Assembly (NCBI GenBank): GCA_905183005.1
Contig: CAJJDO010000080.1
Coordinates: forward strand, 186,001 to 250,000
DNA length: 64,000 nucleotides
Direction: 5' to 3'
Origin: Paramecium pentaurelia
Taxonomy: Eukaryota > Ciliophora > Oligohymenophorea > Peniculida > Parameciidae
In this document: positions 38,899-52,184 of the stretch, in pieces
How the letters are laid out: the number at the start of each line of letters is the position of its first letter
Position numbering within the stretch: the first letter of the stretch is position 1
The notes under the pieces: model-generated
Told to the model about the DNA's origin: nothing
Seen by the model: the letters and a program-made list of their open reading frames with translations, nothing else
Database searches by the model: none
Program-made: the position numbers and the translations under genes

Positions 38899-40136
38899 AT
38901 GCTAAAAAAACTCAAACCTATCCTCTTTTCTGTATCAACCTTAGGTGTAGGTTATTTTTTTGTTTAAAGAGAACTCAATATTAATTTGGGAATCTTTGAC
39001 GCATTTTATTATCAATTTTATAAATACTCTCCTCATTATGCTGTTCAATTTATGAAGATTATGTGTTATTAAAATTTATTATGGAAACAAGATATTCCTA
39101 TAAAAGAATAGAATATTAATAACTAAATAAAATTAAAGAATTAACTTGGATTAGCTAGTGGATTTGATAATGATGGTTCATTTATCGAAACCTTATAAAA
39201 TTTAGGATTTGGCTTTATTGAAATAGGTTCAATAGCAGCTTAAAAAAATATAAGGTTTAGTGAAGATTTGAATACTTATACATTGAAAGTAAATTAAATT
39301 AAATATTACAGAATAATAGCATTGAGTATTTAAGTGAAATTCCATAAATGGGTATATTACAAAGTAAGGCCATTTTGACTTCACTTAGAAGAAATTATGC
39401 AATAAAAATACCTATTGGAGTTAACATTATGCCATCAGAAGAAATTTATAAATATACACCATATTTGATTGAAAATGATATTTCTAATGTAACAAGGTAT
39501 AATATTTTTAAAAAATTAGAGAATTATGTTCTGTAGCTGATTTTATTGTACTTAATCTTGTAAGTAGTCAAAGAACTAATAAATTATATAGTGAGATTGT
39601 TACCAATAATACAGATTTAATTAAAAAGATGATTTAAACTATTTAAATCACTTAAATTGAAGAAATAGGATTATAAGCTGCTTTAGATCATGAAATTAAA
39701 AATGAATTGAAAGGAGAGAATTTAATTAGTGAATACTTAAGCACTACTTAACTTGGATTAAAATAGTAATATTTATTTATTATATAAGAAATCTAGTTGC
39801 TCCATTATATATTAAAATATAATCAAATCTATAAAAAAACATTTTTGATTTATTAATGAAAGAAGCTAATGGAAATTAAATTTAAGGAATTATTCTTTAA
39901 AAAGATATAAATTAAAATGATTTAGAATATAATTAAATACTTAAATAAATTAGATAATAAATTCCTAAATCATGCACTTTAATTAGTGTTGGAGGAATTA
40001 AAACTAAAGAATAATATTAGGAAAGATTAATTAATGGAGCTGATGCTTGTTAAATATTTTCATCTTTTCTTGCATAAGTAATATGAAATATTATAATTTA
40101 TAGGGACCTCAAGTAATCAAAGATATTTTGTTGTGA
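38899..40136 (+). CDS. Divergent class 2 dihydroorotate dehydrogenase
   Basis: About 380 residues with four introns (23, 23, 23 and 26 nt). It has an N-terminal hydrophobic anchor (PILFSVSTLGVGYFFV) as in mitochondrial class 2 DHODH, then family blocks LGLASGFDNDG, LGFGFIEIGSI, IPIGVNI, FIVLNLVSS, PLYIKIQSNL, GIIL, SVGGIKT and NGADACQIFSS, closing with GPQVIKDIL. Class 2 enzymes oxidise dihydroorotate to orotate with quinone as acceptor in pyrimidine synthesis. The normally conserved segment around PRxFRL...NRYGFN is replaced by an unrelated-looking stretch, and the SSPNT region reads VSSQRT, so catalytic capacity is doubtful. It may be a repurposed paralogue. Confidence 0.78.
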
Positions 40137-40180
40137 ATATTATAAAAATAATCAAAAAGTTTAATTATAAAATAATTAAT

Positions 40181-43100
40181 TCAAAATTTATCAAGCCATC
40201 CTTTTATTCCTTTATTTTTATTTTTTTTATCTTTTTTCTCACCTGACTTAAAAAATAATTCTTAACAAATATTTTATTTATCTGCCATTTCTATCATGCT
40301 CAAAATAATACCTAAAATAGATTCAGCAATTTCAGGAGTTCTAAATTTGATATTATATAATTTTACTTATTAAAAATAGCAGAGAAAAATTATTAACATA
40401 ATCCTTTTAATTATTCATATTGATTTTTTAATGTGATTAAATCTTAAGATAAGTCATTCTTTTATTCAAAGATTTATGGTTATTCTTCCAATTTTCTCAT
40501 TTATTCAGATTGTAATTTTTATGATAATTCTACAATTTTAATCTAATTTTGTAACTATATTGATAATTCTTTATTTTAACTATAAATTATTGGAATATGT
40601 TATTACTTTTCTAATTCTTTAAGTGTAGATTTTAATTAATAAATCTATTATTCCATCTTTTATTTCTCTTATTCAAACTTATCAATCAGATTTTTACATG
40701 TTCTATTTAATAAATTATATTTATTTACTTATTTTCTTCTTCCATATTGTTAATTTTATTCAATAAATCATAATTTTAATTATCTAAATATTTTATATGT
40801 TCTTGCTAATCATTCTCAAAATCATTCTTAGCTTATTATTCTAATTTTATATCTTCAGCTAAATCATCTCCTACTTAGTTTTCTTCATCTTAATTTTCAT
40901 CAAATAAAAATTAATTCTTTGATTTATTATTAGGAAATGTCTAATCTTTTTCATTTAATTAGTTTTATAAATCTTAGATTAATTTTTCTCTCTCAAGTAT
41001 TATCTTAGAATATTTATTAGGATCAGATTCTGTATTTTAAATAGGACTAGGAGTGCTACCTCTATTAATAAAATCTTAAAGTGATCTTGAATATAAATTT
41101 AATATTATTACTTATTTTAATCTTTTAATTATATTATTTCTTCTTGTAATTAATTTAATTTTACATTTAATTCTTATTCTTTCAATTAAAATATATGTTA
41201 TTACGATAAAATTTTTTATTCTAACATAGAATCATTATCAGATAAATTTTATTCATCATCTCCAAGATCTAAAAATTAATCAAATTAACATTAATTTTAA
41301 CTTCTTCTTGATCTATTACTCAATATTGATTTATTCATCTTAATTTCTTTATATTAATTCTCATAATTCTCAATTTTTTCCTTTTATTCCTATAATTCAA
41401 TTTATAAATTCTATATAGTTTATAAATGATCAGTCACCTTCAAATTATTTATTTTATATTCTTCTTATAAATCTTATAAATTTCTTTTTAAAATTTCATT
41501 TTCTTCTCTCAATTTTTATGCTTCTTAAGATTCTATATGAGCATCTTTCTATTATCTTTGTTTTTATTCTATAAATTATTATAATTCTAAATCATCATCT
41601 TCTGAATGCTAACTAATTTAATCTATATCTATAAATTTGTCTAATTATAGACAATTTTAACTTCTCTTTGATCTATTACTTAATATTGATTTATTCATTT
41701 ATTTTTCTAATATATTTTCATAACTATCTAATTTATCCTTAAGACCTTTAATTTCATTTTATAAATTTGATATTGTTTATTCATGATCAAGATTCCTTTA
41801 ATTATTAATAATTAATTCTTATTCTTAATCTGTTAATTTTCTTCTTAATATATCATTTTCTTCTCTTAATTTTGATAAAATAGCTCTTTCTTAATTTAAT
41901 TCATCTTAATCTGTTTCATTAATCTATCTTTATCTTTATTATATTAATTCTAATATTTGTTAATCTTCATCTTCTGAATTCTAGCTTGTTTCTTCAATAT
42001 CATTAAGCTAATCTATTTAAATTGCATTTACACTTCTTTTTGATCTATTACTTATAATAGATTTATTTAATTTAAATTCTCTCAATTCATTTATATTTTG
42101 TTTCAATTAATCAATATGTTTATCTTTCTCCTCAATAACTAATTTTAATTGAACTATCTCTTATCCTTAAATATCGTTATTTTATGGCATTTATTCTAAT
42201 TTCGAGATTTGTAATTATTATTAAAACTCTAATTAAGTGAATTCCTCTTCTTTATTAAAATCTTCAATTTACTTTTATAAATTTTCTATCTATAGCTTTT
42301 ATTTTGATATAAGTTATTGATCAGAAGTAACTCTATCTATATACTTATTGATAGATTCTCCTTAATCATTTAATTCATTTTATTTAGATGAAATTTAAAT
42401 ATCCTTTTCTTCAATATTTGCTTCTAATTTTGAAATTTTCAAATTTAATTTCTATTCTTATTTTTTAATTTCCTCTTACAATTAAAAAATTTAATTACTT
42501 GATTATTCATTAATCAGTTGAATTTGTTTTAATTCTTCTTCTTTATTTAAAAAATTTATCTAAATATTTTCCAATTTTTCTAATTTATCTAAATATTCTC
42601 TTTCTTAATTTAACAATTATTATTCTAAATTGTTTGATAACTATACAATTTCATTCTCTTTATTATTTAATTAACTAAATGCTTCATCTTTTAATTTAGA
42701 TAATTGAGTAATTTAATTTCCATATTCTTCTATCTTTTAACTAATTTCTAATTCATAATTTATTAACTTCTATTTTAATTCACTTATTTCTTGATCTTTT
42801 ATCAACATTATTTCATTATTTTTATTAATTATATCTTATTATTATTAAATTTATTGAATAAATTAAGAATTCTTATCTTAAATAATTATTAAATCATTTT
42901 ATAACATTTATTTTTCATTCTAGTATTACTAACTTAATTTTTCATTAACATTTTTAAGAGAATTAATTTCTATATCTTTTTCATCGATAGAATTTTTTAG
43001 TTTATCAAATTATTACTAAATTTATATCATTTGAGAGTTTAAATCTTCCTTTATTCTTCTCTCCATTTTAAGATTATCTTATAGAATCTAATTATCTTAT

Positions 43101-46100
43101 TATATTTCTTTATCTTATTTAAACTATTTTTTTATTAATTTAAAATAATCATTATATTTTTCTTAATATTAATTTTACTTCTATGTAACTTCTAATAACT
43201 TATTGGTTATATTGTTCATGAAATTATTCTATTATTAACTAATAGAACTTTCAATCTTCTTTAATTCCTCATTTTATTTATTAATTAATTCTTCTTAATT
43301 TATTTGATATTTTTGTTATTATTATTAAATTTCTATTTCTAAATTTAAAATTTATTCATCCTTTTTAACTAATTCTTAATTTAAAAATTCATTTTAGCTT
43401 TTTATTTATAAATTATCTTATAGTTATTTTTGAGTATCAAAATATGAACCTTAATTTTCTATTTCTAATTATTTTAATTTTATTTGATATTCTTAATTTT
43501 CCTATTATAAAACTGCTATTTCTTATTAAATTTATTTATTTATAAACATTTATGCTTCAAGACTTTCTACATTCTTATTTTTATCCATCTCTAATTCTTT
43601 ATTTATATTTTTTAATGTTGATATCTCTTCTTAATATTAAAAACAATTAGTATTGATTATATTTACTTGTTCTTGTGCTTTTAAGAATTTTTAATTTAGA
43701 TCAAAGATATTATTATTCTGTTAATCATTAGCATTTTCTAAAGATTTAATTAATTCTTGTTATTATAGTATTTTTACTTTTAATTTTTATAACTTTGTCA
43801 AAATATTTGGTTACAATTATTGAAGTTTTAATGATAATTAATTTAATTATTAGGTCGTATTTACTAGAACTTATAAATTTAATTATTGTGAATTGGTTAT
43901 TTCTTCAATTTATTATGATTGATCTTTATTTGTAGTCTAGAGAAGTTAAATACACTACTCTTGATTTTTATTTTATTAGTTAAGTTCATTATTAATTTTT
44001 TATAAATCTAAACTCTTCTATTCTAATAGGCCATATTATAATTATGTATCTTTTATCTTTGATTATAAATCTTCATTTATTTATTAGAGTTGTTCTATAT
44101 ATTGAGTATTTTCATTTATTTAGTGATTCTTTAATTAATCAATTTCTTCTTAGAATTGATTATTTAATTATTATAATTCATGTTCTTTTTCTTCTATTTT
44201 AATTTTTAAGGTCTTTATTTCTAGTAATGAATTTCTTTCCATTTCAAATAATTTATTAGTTTGATTATCAAATTATTATATTTAATCATTGATAGTTTAT
44301 TTTAATTAACTTATTTATTATTATTATTAAAGGTATACCTTATTCAATTCACTATAATTTTAATTTAATTAATCTATTTATTGTTATTTTTCATTTTTTT
44401 AAGTAGCTTAATCTTAAATTTAGCATTCTAAATTGTCTTTTTAAGTTTACAATTCAAAATGTTAATCTTATAAAGTCTTTAATTGAATTTAATTTTCATT
44501 TTGATGAGTTAAAAGCTATTGTTCTAATTCTTAATATTAATTTCTTAAAATATTTTCAGTTATTGTTAAATCTTATAAATTTTATTCTATTGTATTTTTT
44601 GTTAATGATAAACTTATTAACTACTCTTTCATAATTACAATCTCTTACTTAAGCTATAATATTTCTTACTCTTATTCAAAATTCTTTTTTTCTAACAAAT
44701 TAATTATTTAATAATTATTTTCGTATTGCTATTCAAGTTTAATTTTTTGATCTTATGATTCCTCATTTAATTTATTTAATTTTGAGATTTCATTACAATA
44801 AATATTATTTTAAGTAATTTAATCATTCAATTTAAATCCTAAATTTTATTAATCTTATTTTAACTAATCTATTTGTTAAGATTAATTATCAATTATTTAT
44901 GTCTTATCTAAAATTTATTATTTTAATTAGATCAATTAATTTTCAAGTTCAATAACTCTTGATTATTCCTTTTCAATCTTTTAATTTAATTGTTTAATAC
45001 AATTATCTTAATCTATTTCAATTTTTCTTTAAGATTCTTAAATAACATCAAGATCTTCTATCTTTTAATAATAATCTTAATTTTCTAAGATCAATTAATT
45101 AATTTCTAAATCTTAATGTTTAATTTTTTCTCTTAAATTTTCAATTATTTTAAGTAATTCTTCATTCTAATTTTTTTATTCATTATAATTTGTAAAATTT
45201 CCACCTTATAATTCTATTTATCTATCATTATTTGATTATGTTTTGATATCATTTATTGGTTAATCAAGTAAATCATTAAGGTCTAATAAATATTCATTTG
45301 ATTATTCTTAGTAAATTTATTATTCTTATTCTTTTTATCCAATTATTAACTAATTATTATTTTTATTTTTTTAGAAATTAATAATCTCATCTTATTGTTA
45401 TTTGATTATTTCATTTAATTTTTAAATTTCAATTTTTAAAAGGACATTTTCTTAATTTTAATCAGTTTATATTAATATTATATCATTATCCTTCTTATCT
45501 AATTCTTCATCATTTGATTTTTCTTCAAATTGATCTAAATCTTTTTCATTTATAGATTAGATATTAACCAATTTATTAATTTAATCTTAAATTAATTTAT
45601 TATCTTATTATTTGTGTTCAATTGTTGATAGAATTTACTCATATTCTGCAAATTTATCTTTTAAATTTACATTTTCTTAAGTGACATTCTAATATTTTTA
45701 TTATAATTCTTCATTTTACATTTATAAATTATGTAAATTATCTGATAAATTTTATTATTATTGTTATGAATCATTTAATTATGATTGTAAAATTTCATTT
45801 CTTTAATTTGCTTGAATAATCTCTTATTTTTAATATATGATTTTTTCATTTAATTATTAATTCTCTTTTTATAAATTCTCTATTTAGTTATGACAATTCT
45901 TTATTTAATCCAATTATTATTAATTTTAAGATTATAAAATTAAACAATTATTATTTAAATCTTCCAAATTTTTATTCAATAACTGATTTAAATTTAATTA
46001 TTCATTTATTTATAATTTAATATTATTTAAATCTTATTTAAGTATTGAATTTTCATTTTCTAAAACATTTTAATTATTTTAAAGTTCATTTATTTAATCA

Positions 46101-48699
46101 TTTGCTATTTCTAACTCTTACTTTAATTATAATGTTTCTTTCTTTTATAAAATTAATTCTTATTTTGTTGAATCAATTAATTCATTTTTTTAAGTTAACA
46201 TTTCTTCTTTATTTTAAATTTGAATTTATAGTTAATTGATTTATTCATTTGAGACATCTAATAATTATTTTAATTCTTTTATAAAATCTTAAAATTATAA
46301 TGTTTATTTTTAATATTCTTTTATAGACTATAATTATTATTAAAGATTATCCTATGATTCTAACAATTAATCATTTATAATCTGATATTAAACTTGTAAT
46401 TAATTATATTTATCATTAATTAAATCAAGAGCATCTTCTTTCTATTTTAGATAAGTGATTATTTTTTATTAATTTGAAATTTCTGTAATTAGAGTATCAA
46501 TTCTTTCATTAAATTACTCATTTTAGTTTTCTTAATAATTTAATTAATCATTCAATTCATTAATAGTTTATTAATTATTTTCTAGATTTTCATTTAATAA
46601 TTAAATGGAAATTTTTTTTTCTTTTATTTAATTATTTAAGTTTTCTATTTATTCTTTTTAATTATTTATATCATAATTTAATTTCTCAATTTAGATCTCA
46701 AGTTCATTAATTTAATCATTTAACAATTATTTATCATTATCAAATGATTTTAATAATTCATTTTTTTATTATTCAGATTCTTATCTCTATTAATTAATTT
46801 TATCTTTTAATGAATTAATTTAAGAATTATCTAATATCATTTATTTATCAAGAGAATCATTTTTAATATTTAATTGATTGATATTTTCAATAAGAGCTTG
46901 TTTTTCCTGATGCAAAACTTAATTCTAATCTTTATTATCTTTTAAATCCTTTTACAATTTAGTTATAATTTTATTAGCTTCATTTAATTCAAGTTGATAT
47001 ATTAAGTTTTAATGATTTAATTAATCTATGTTATTTTTCTATTGATTTAAAGATGTTTCTAAATTTTCAATTTATTTATTTTATTTTTCTAATTTATCTA
47101 AATATTATTAAGATTTTATATCTTAATCTTTATAATACAATTAGAAATTTTTAATTTCACTTTCTAATTCCTTAATTATAATTTGATTTTCTTCAGATTA
47201 TTACAATAATTAAATAACTTGAGTAGTTAGATTTGCGTTTTGTAATTACAATTATTCTTTAGCTTCCTTTAGTTTATTTAAATCTTCATGAATAGCTTTA
47301 TTTTAGTTTTTTAATTATTGATTTTCTTATTTAAATTACTCTTATTATTTTAATACATCTAATTATGCTAATTAAGATTAATAATCTTATTCTTACTAAT
47401 TAATTTAATTTAATAAGGTTTATTTAATTTCTAAGAAATTATCAAATTAATCTTATTTTTCTTAAGATATCTAATTTAATTAATTATTTAATTCATGAAT
47501 TGATTATAATTATTAATTTGATTAAATGGAATGTTCTTATATTTAATATTTTAATGAATCTATTAGTTTTTATAAATCAAATATTTTTTCATCTTTTGAT
47601 GATGATTCTTCTCTTTCTTTACTTAATTGAAGTTATAATTTCTAAAAATCATCTTTCAAATTTGATTTATCTATTTCAAGATTTCTTATTTTTTTTTAAT
47701 AATTTAATTCATTCAACTAATTATTTTATTTTTAAGTATTTATATATTATTCTTATACTTTTATTTCATATTCCAATTTTTCATTTTCCTATCTTAATTT
47801 AGTATTTATGTCATTAAATTCTTCTATTTATTTTTACAAATAACAAAAATCTTAATCTTGTTACTTTTATTTTTCTTAAAAATTTAATAGTTATAATTCT
47901 GTATCTTTTAATTAATTATTAAGATTCTAATTTTTCAATTTTAATTAACCACATTAATCATTTGATTATTTTAATTTTTATTATAAATCTAGGATCTTTG
48001 AATCAAACTCTTAACATGAATCTTCAGACTCCATTTACCACTAAAATCTCTAATTATTTTATTACACTAAATATTATTTATATATACTTCTTTTTTTATC
48101 ATTTATTGTAGCTTAAGCTATTCTGACTAATTCTGTTAATTAATTTCTACTTACATTAGATATTGGTTCCAATTATTTTTTTAATTTTGCTATTTCATTA
48201 GAATAAGAATCATCTGAATATTAACATTCATCTTTTTTCTTATGTTAATCTGAATGCAATCCAAATGTTTCAAATTTGAATGGATCGACTGACTTTTGAT
48301 TAGACTACTTTTCATTGCTATATTCAAACTATTTTGGAGATTAAACTAATTAATTAGGTGATTGCAAACTAGGAGAATAAGGATATTCTTTCAATTTATA
48401 TCCACTGTTAAAAGATTTTGTTCCATTATCTAGGATTTACTTAATACTTTGATAAAATTGTATAATACATCTATTGAAGATCTTATCGTTGAAGTTGACA
48501 ATTTTTAGAATCACTTCTAATAGGTTAATTGGATACTGCATTTTACAGTCTATTATAAGAAAAATCTCTTATTCTTGCCTGCAGATTTTCAAAGGTTTAT
48601 GCCTGAGACCGTGATTCTTTTCTAAATTATAGTAATCTCATATTACTGCTTTTTTGGTCTATATGATTGATTTCTTGTTGCTTCACGATTAGGATTCAT
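40181..48699 (-). CDS. Giant golgin-like coiled-coil protein
   Basis: About 2,797 residues (span minus five introns divides by three). The N-terminal 200 residues are not coiled coil (MNPNREATRNQS, then SGYKLKEYPYSPSLQSPNQ), and nearly everything after is Gln/Asn/Glu/Lys/Leu coiled coil, one of the longest frames in this window. Near the C-terminus three tandem units of about 120 residues each contain NKSI[IL]SNRS[KR]RS followed by an acidic SEDDD-like patch. The last 70 residues (CQQFFSAIFNKTPEIAES, ILGIILSMIEM, GWLDKF) are faintly GRIP-domain-like, which would place it at the Golgi as a tether; this is a weak inference. Introns: 25 and 22 nt near the start, three of 26 nt near the end. A further 21-nt intron near 48050 is optional. 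Confidence 0.72.
41300..42070 (-). repeat. Three tandem ~120-residue protein repeats
   Basis: The motif NKSILSNRSRRS recurs at plus-strand positions 41300-41338, 41660-41698 and 42032-42070 (periods 360 and about 371 nt), all in the same reading frame of the giant coiled-coil gene. Each copy is followed by a Gln/Asp segment and an acidic patch, then about 80 residues of coiled coil. Copies diverge in sequence, so the duplication is old. Confidence 0.8.
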
Positions 48700-48748
48700 T
48701 TATAACTATAATTTTAAATATATTATATATTAATATATATATTCAATT

Positions 48749-51700
48749 TCATTATTTTATTTAAGCCAACATAGATTGCCACTGCAGTAAAACAGGATGT
48801 TTATCGTTTTTGTATACCTTAGTTCCACATTTTATAGCTTTATCATATCTATTTAAATTAGAATTATTACAATTCAATTGCCTATTTATGTTCTTGCTAT
48901 TCCAATTCTATTTTAGCTAATTCAATGTATAATTTGCATTTCTCTAATGAATCTCCTATTATTATATTTAAAGCATTCTAAATATGTTCCTAAGCCTTCT
49001 AAACTTGTTGTTTCTTAATATAACCTTTGATAATTTAAATGTGAATCATAATCTTTAGATATTCATGTTAAACTTTGGAATTTCTATAAAATTCAAAGGC
49101 TTTTAGAGCATAATTAAGTTAAACATCTTCTTCAATTGAAATTTCACTCCATATTAAATATAAGATTGATTTTAAAGGATGCATTAAATTCAAAGGGGGA
49201 TCTTCAAGTAAAATCTCTTTTAATTATGAATTTGTAAAGTTCAATTATTAAAACTATTTATATATATAAATTATACTTACTTCTTAAAAGAGTCGTAAAA
49301 ATAATACATTAGTTTCAATAATTATTTGCTTAATATTTGGTATTTCTGTTTCACTACATTGATCCAATAATTCTTGAAATTCAAGCATAGATTCAAATGC
49401 TTCTTAAATTCTACCTAAATAGATCAAAAAAAATAAATGATTTGAAACTAATTAAACTTTATCTTCTAATGGAGCATCCTATGATAATTTTTATAATTAA
49501 ATAATAATTTATAATCCTTACTCATAACATCTAAAATGTTTACATAAATCAACTAAACATCTAAGTTATTTTTCCTAAAATAATGTTTATTTAAAAGGTT
49601 TATCAGGAATTTACAGATTAGGTTGATTACCTAATTGCTCTTTAATTTTTTAAGTTTCTAAAATCAATTAATCAATATCAATAATAGGTGATATTAAATC
49701 TTATCTGAACATTTTCTTAAGTAATTAAGCTAGAGCTGTAAACTTTTATTTTTCAATCATTTGATTTAAATTTGGTAACATAATATCAATATTATTAGTT
49801 TAAGTTGGTTAAGGATAATATAGAATAACATAAATTATTCTAGCCAAAATCCATATCTAGGCTTATTAAACTTATTCATCTGTAAAATTGTTTGTATGTT
49901 ATGTGATCAAATCATTTGTATTATAAATATTCTCTTATCTTTCTAATGCTTATTCTTATTAATCAATTTTTTAAATTATAATTGGGTCCATATAATCTGG
50001 TTTTATGGTTGTAGGATACTAATTAAAAGTTGTTGGTATATAAGTAGCAGTATCAAAATATATTTTATATTGGTTTTAATTGATATATTAGAACCAAACA
50101 CTTTTGGCAGTAATTCCATTTAAGTATAAACCTTGTTATTAATATAGCTTAATTTATTGAGCCATATCTAATAATATTTGAAGCAATTATAATTCAGAAA
50201 ATGTATGTAACTCATTTTAAACTAATTAATACAAATTAATTGTTCCTAATTCAACTAATAAACAATGTTTATTATCAATTTTTTTTATTTTTATGCTTGA
50301 TCTAAACTTGCTATCTAATTCATTATGAATTTTAACAATTTCATTATATTATTTACCATTTTCTATAAAACATTAAATTTATATATTTTAATCTTCATTC
50401 ATAGCATAAATAGTATATTTTGATTAATCTTCACTTAATTTATAATTAATATAATATAAATTTGCATATCCAATTTTTGAAAGATCATTAGCTTCTAAAG
50501 TAGTAAATGGCAAATAAGATTGATCGTTATCAATATATATTCTTTCTGAGGTTGAGTTTCCTAACAATGTTAGAATACTTTCCTATCTTAAATGTTCACT
50601 AAAATTATTTCTATAAAATCTACTCAAAGGTACCATTCCACTTCCCAAAATATCCAAAAATGATTATTAACCTCTCTCTTGATTAGTATGTAATGATCCA
50701 GTTCCAGTATAATGATAACTTATAAAATCTCCATGATCTCCCCACATTTATTTAAATAAAACAATAATTGGATTTAGGAATTTAGTATTATTTTCATTAA
50801 TATCTAAAATCTTTTATCCTAATATTCTTTCTAAATCTAATCCCATACATTTCAATTGATATTCTAACATCAATAATCCAACTCTTTATTAATATACATT
50901 AGTTCTATCTAAACAAGCTAAACAATTAGTCCTAACTATTCCTCTTTATTTCAATTTTCTTTAATTTGTTATTAAATCATAGGCATCAAATTACATATTT
51001 TTAATAAAATTACTTATTTTCATTATATCTTAATTTATTATATGAAAATCAACACCTTAAGTAATTTCATCAAAATTATAATATATATATTTTAATCTAT
51101 CAGGTTAATATTAATGAATTCCTAATTCATAAGCTTATATTAAATCATGTTCTGTTTATTTATTTTTATTCATTAAATTCACAGCTAATACTCTTTCATA
51201 TTTTTATACTAATTTATTAAAATGATTTGTAAATCCAATTTGATTATCTTATTCATTCCCATACAATTCTAATTTCTTCATTAATAAATTTCCTGATTCT
51301 CTCCAAAATACAGGAACACTCCCTCTAATTTATTTAAATTAACATTTTAAATTTGCTACAACTACTATCTAAGTAGTTTCAACAAAATTAGCCACACTTC
51401 CATCTTTCTATACTCCTGTTTAAGCTAATCTAGTTCCTGGAGCCTTCAAAGATCTTTTTGCAATTAAAGCCACTTATACTCTTTTACCTTCCAAATAAAC
51501 TGAGAAACTATCCATAAATCCTTAAATCATTAGAACATCCCAATTTTTTATTTATTAAGTATAAAGTTATTTACATAGTCCTCTATTCCACATAAATTCT
51601 TCTCTATCAATATCATCACATTTCTCATATGTAAAATAAAATCCTTTTGAAAGTAAATTTTTTAAGTTTGATACAGCTTCTTAAATTTCTGTAACTGAAG

Positions 51701-52108
51701 CTGCTCTATTGTCCAAAGCTATAAATTTAGTAGTATGAATATGAAAGAAATCTTTGTAAAGAGGATGCAATTAATGATGACTACAACGATCAACCATCAA
51801 TAAAAATATCACAGATTTTATGTTTATAAAACCTAAAAATGCAGAATATAATTATGATGATTCTTATAGTTTTCGACTTTTTAGATCTTCAACAGAAATA
51901 CGAAAATCTTTTCGATTGATTATTAATCGTGTATCTATTGGAAGACTTTTACTATTAGGTTCTAACTATCTATAAAATCAAATTTTACAATGATTTCTGA
52001 TTATGTAATAAGTACCTTAATTGCTTAGATATTTTAAGGTAATAGTACAGATTGATTCTAATTAACAATTTCTCTCTTGAAATCTATTTGATTAATCAAA
52101 TCCACCAT
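48749..52108 (-). CDS. SAC-domain phosphoinositide phosphatase with C-terminal extension
   Basis: About 1,095 residues with three introns (23, 27 and 22 nt). The N-terminal half is a SAC domain: APGTRLAQTGVQKDGSVANF, FVETTQIV, QIRGSVPVFW, and the catalytic CX5RT motif in NCLACLDRTNVYQ (plus strand about 50891-50930). SAC enzymes remove phosphate from phosphoinositides and regulate membrane traffic. Residues beyond about 640 form a long, largely helical extension (for example DAPLEDKVQLVSNHLF, KAQEHIQNALNIIIG, NALKAFEFYRN) reminiscent of TPR or superhelical repeats; no INPP5 catalytic domain follows, unlike synaptojanin. The C-terminal extension is atypical for SAC1, FIG4 or INPP5F and looks lineage-specific. 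Confidence 0.87.
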
Positions 52109-52184
52109 TTTTTAATTTAATTTATATAATATAATATTTTATTAATTTTTGATATTATTAAATATTATATTATAATATACTCAT

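Noticed and set aside
41300..48000. Long plus-strand frames opposite the giant coiled-coil gene
   Set aside because: They consist of hydrophobic Phe/Leu/Ile translations typical of the antisense of Lys/Asn/Glu coiled coils.
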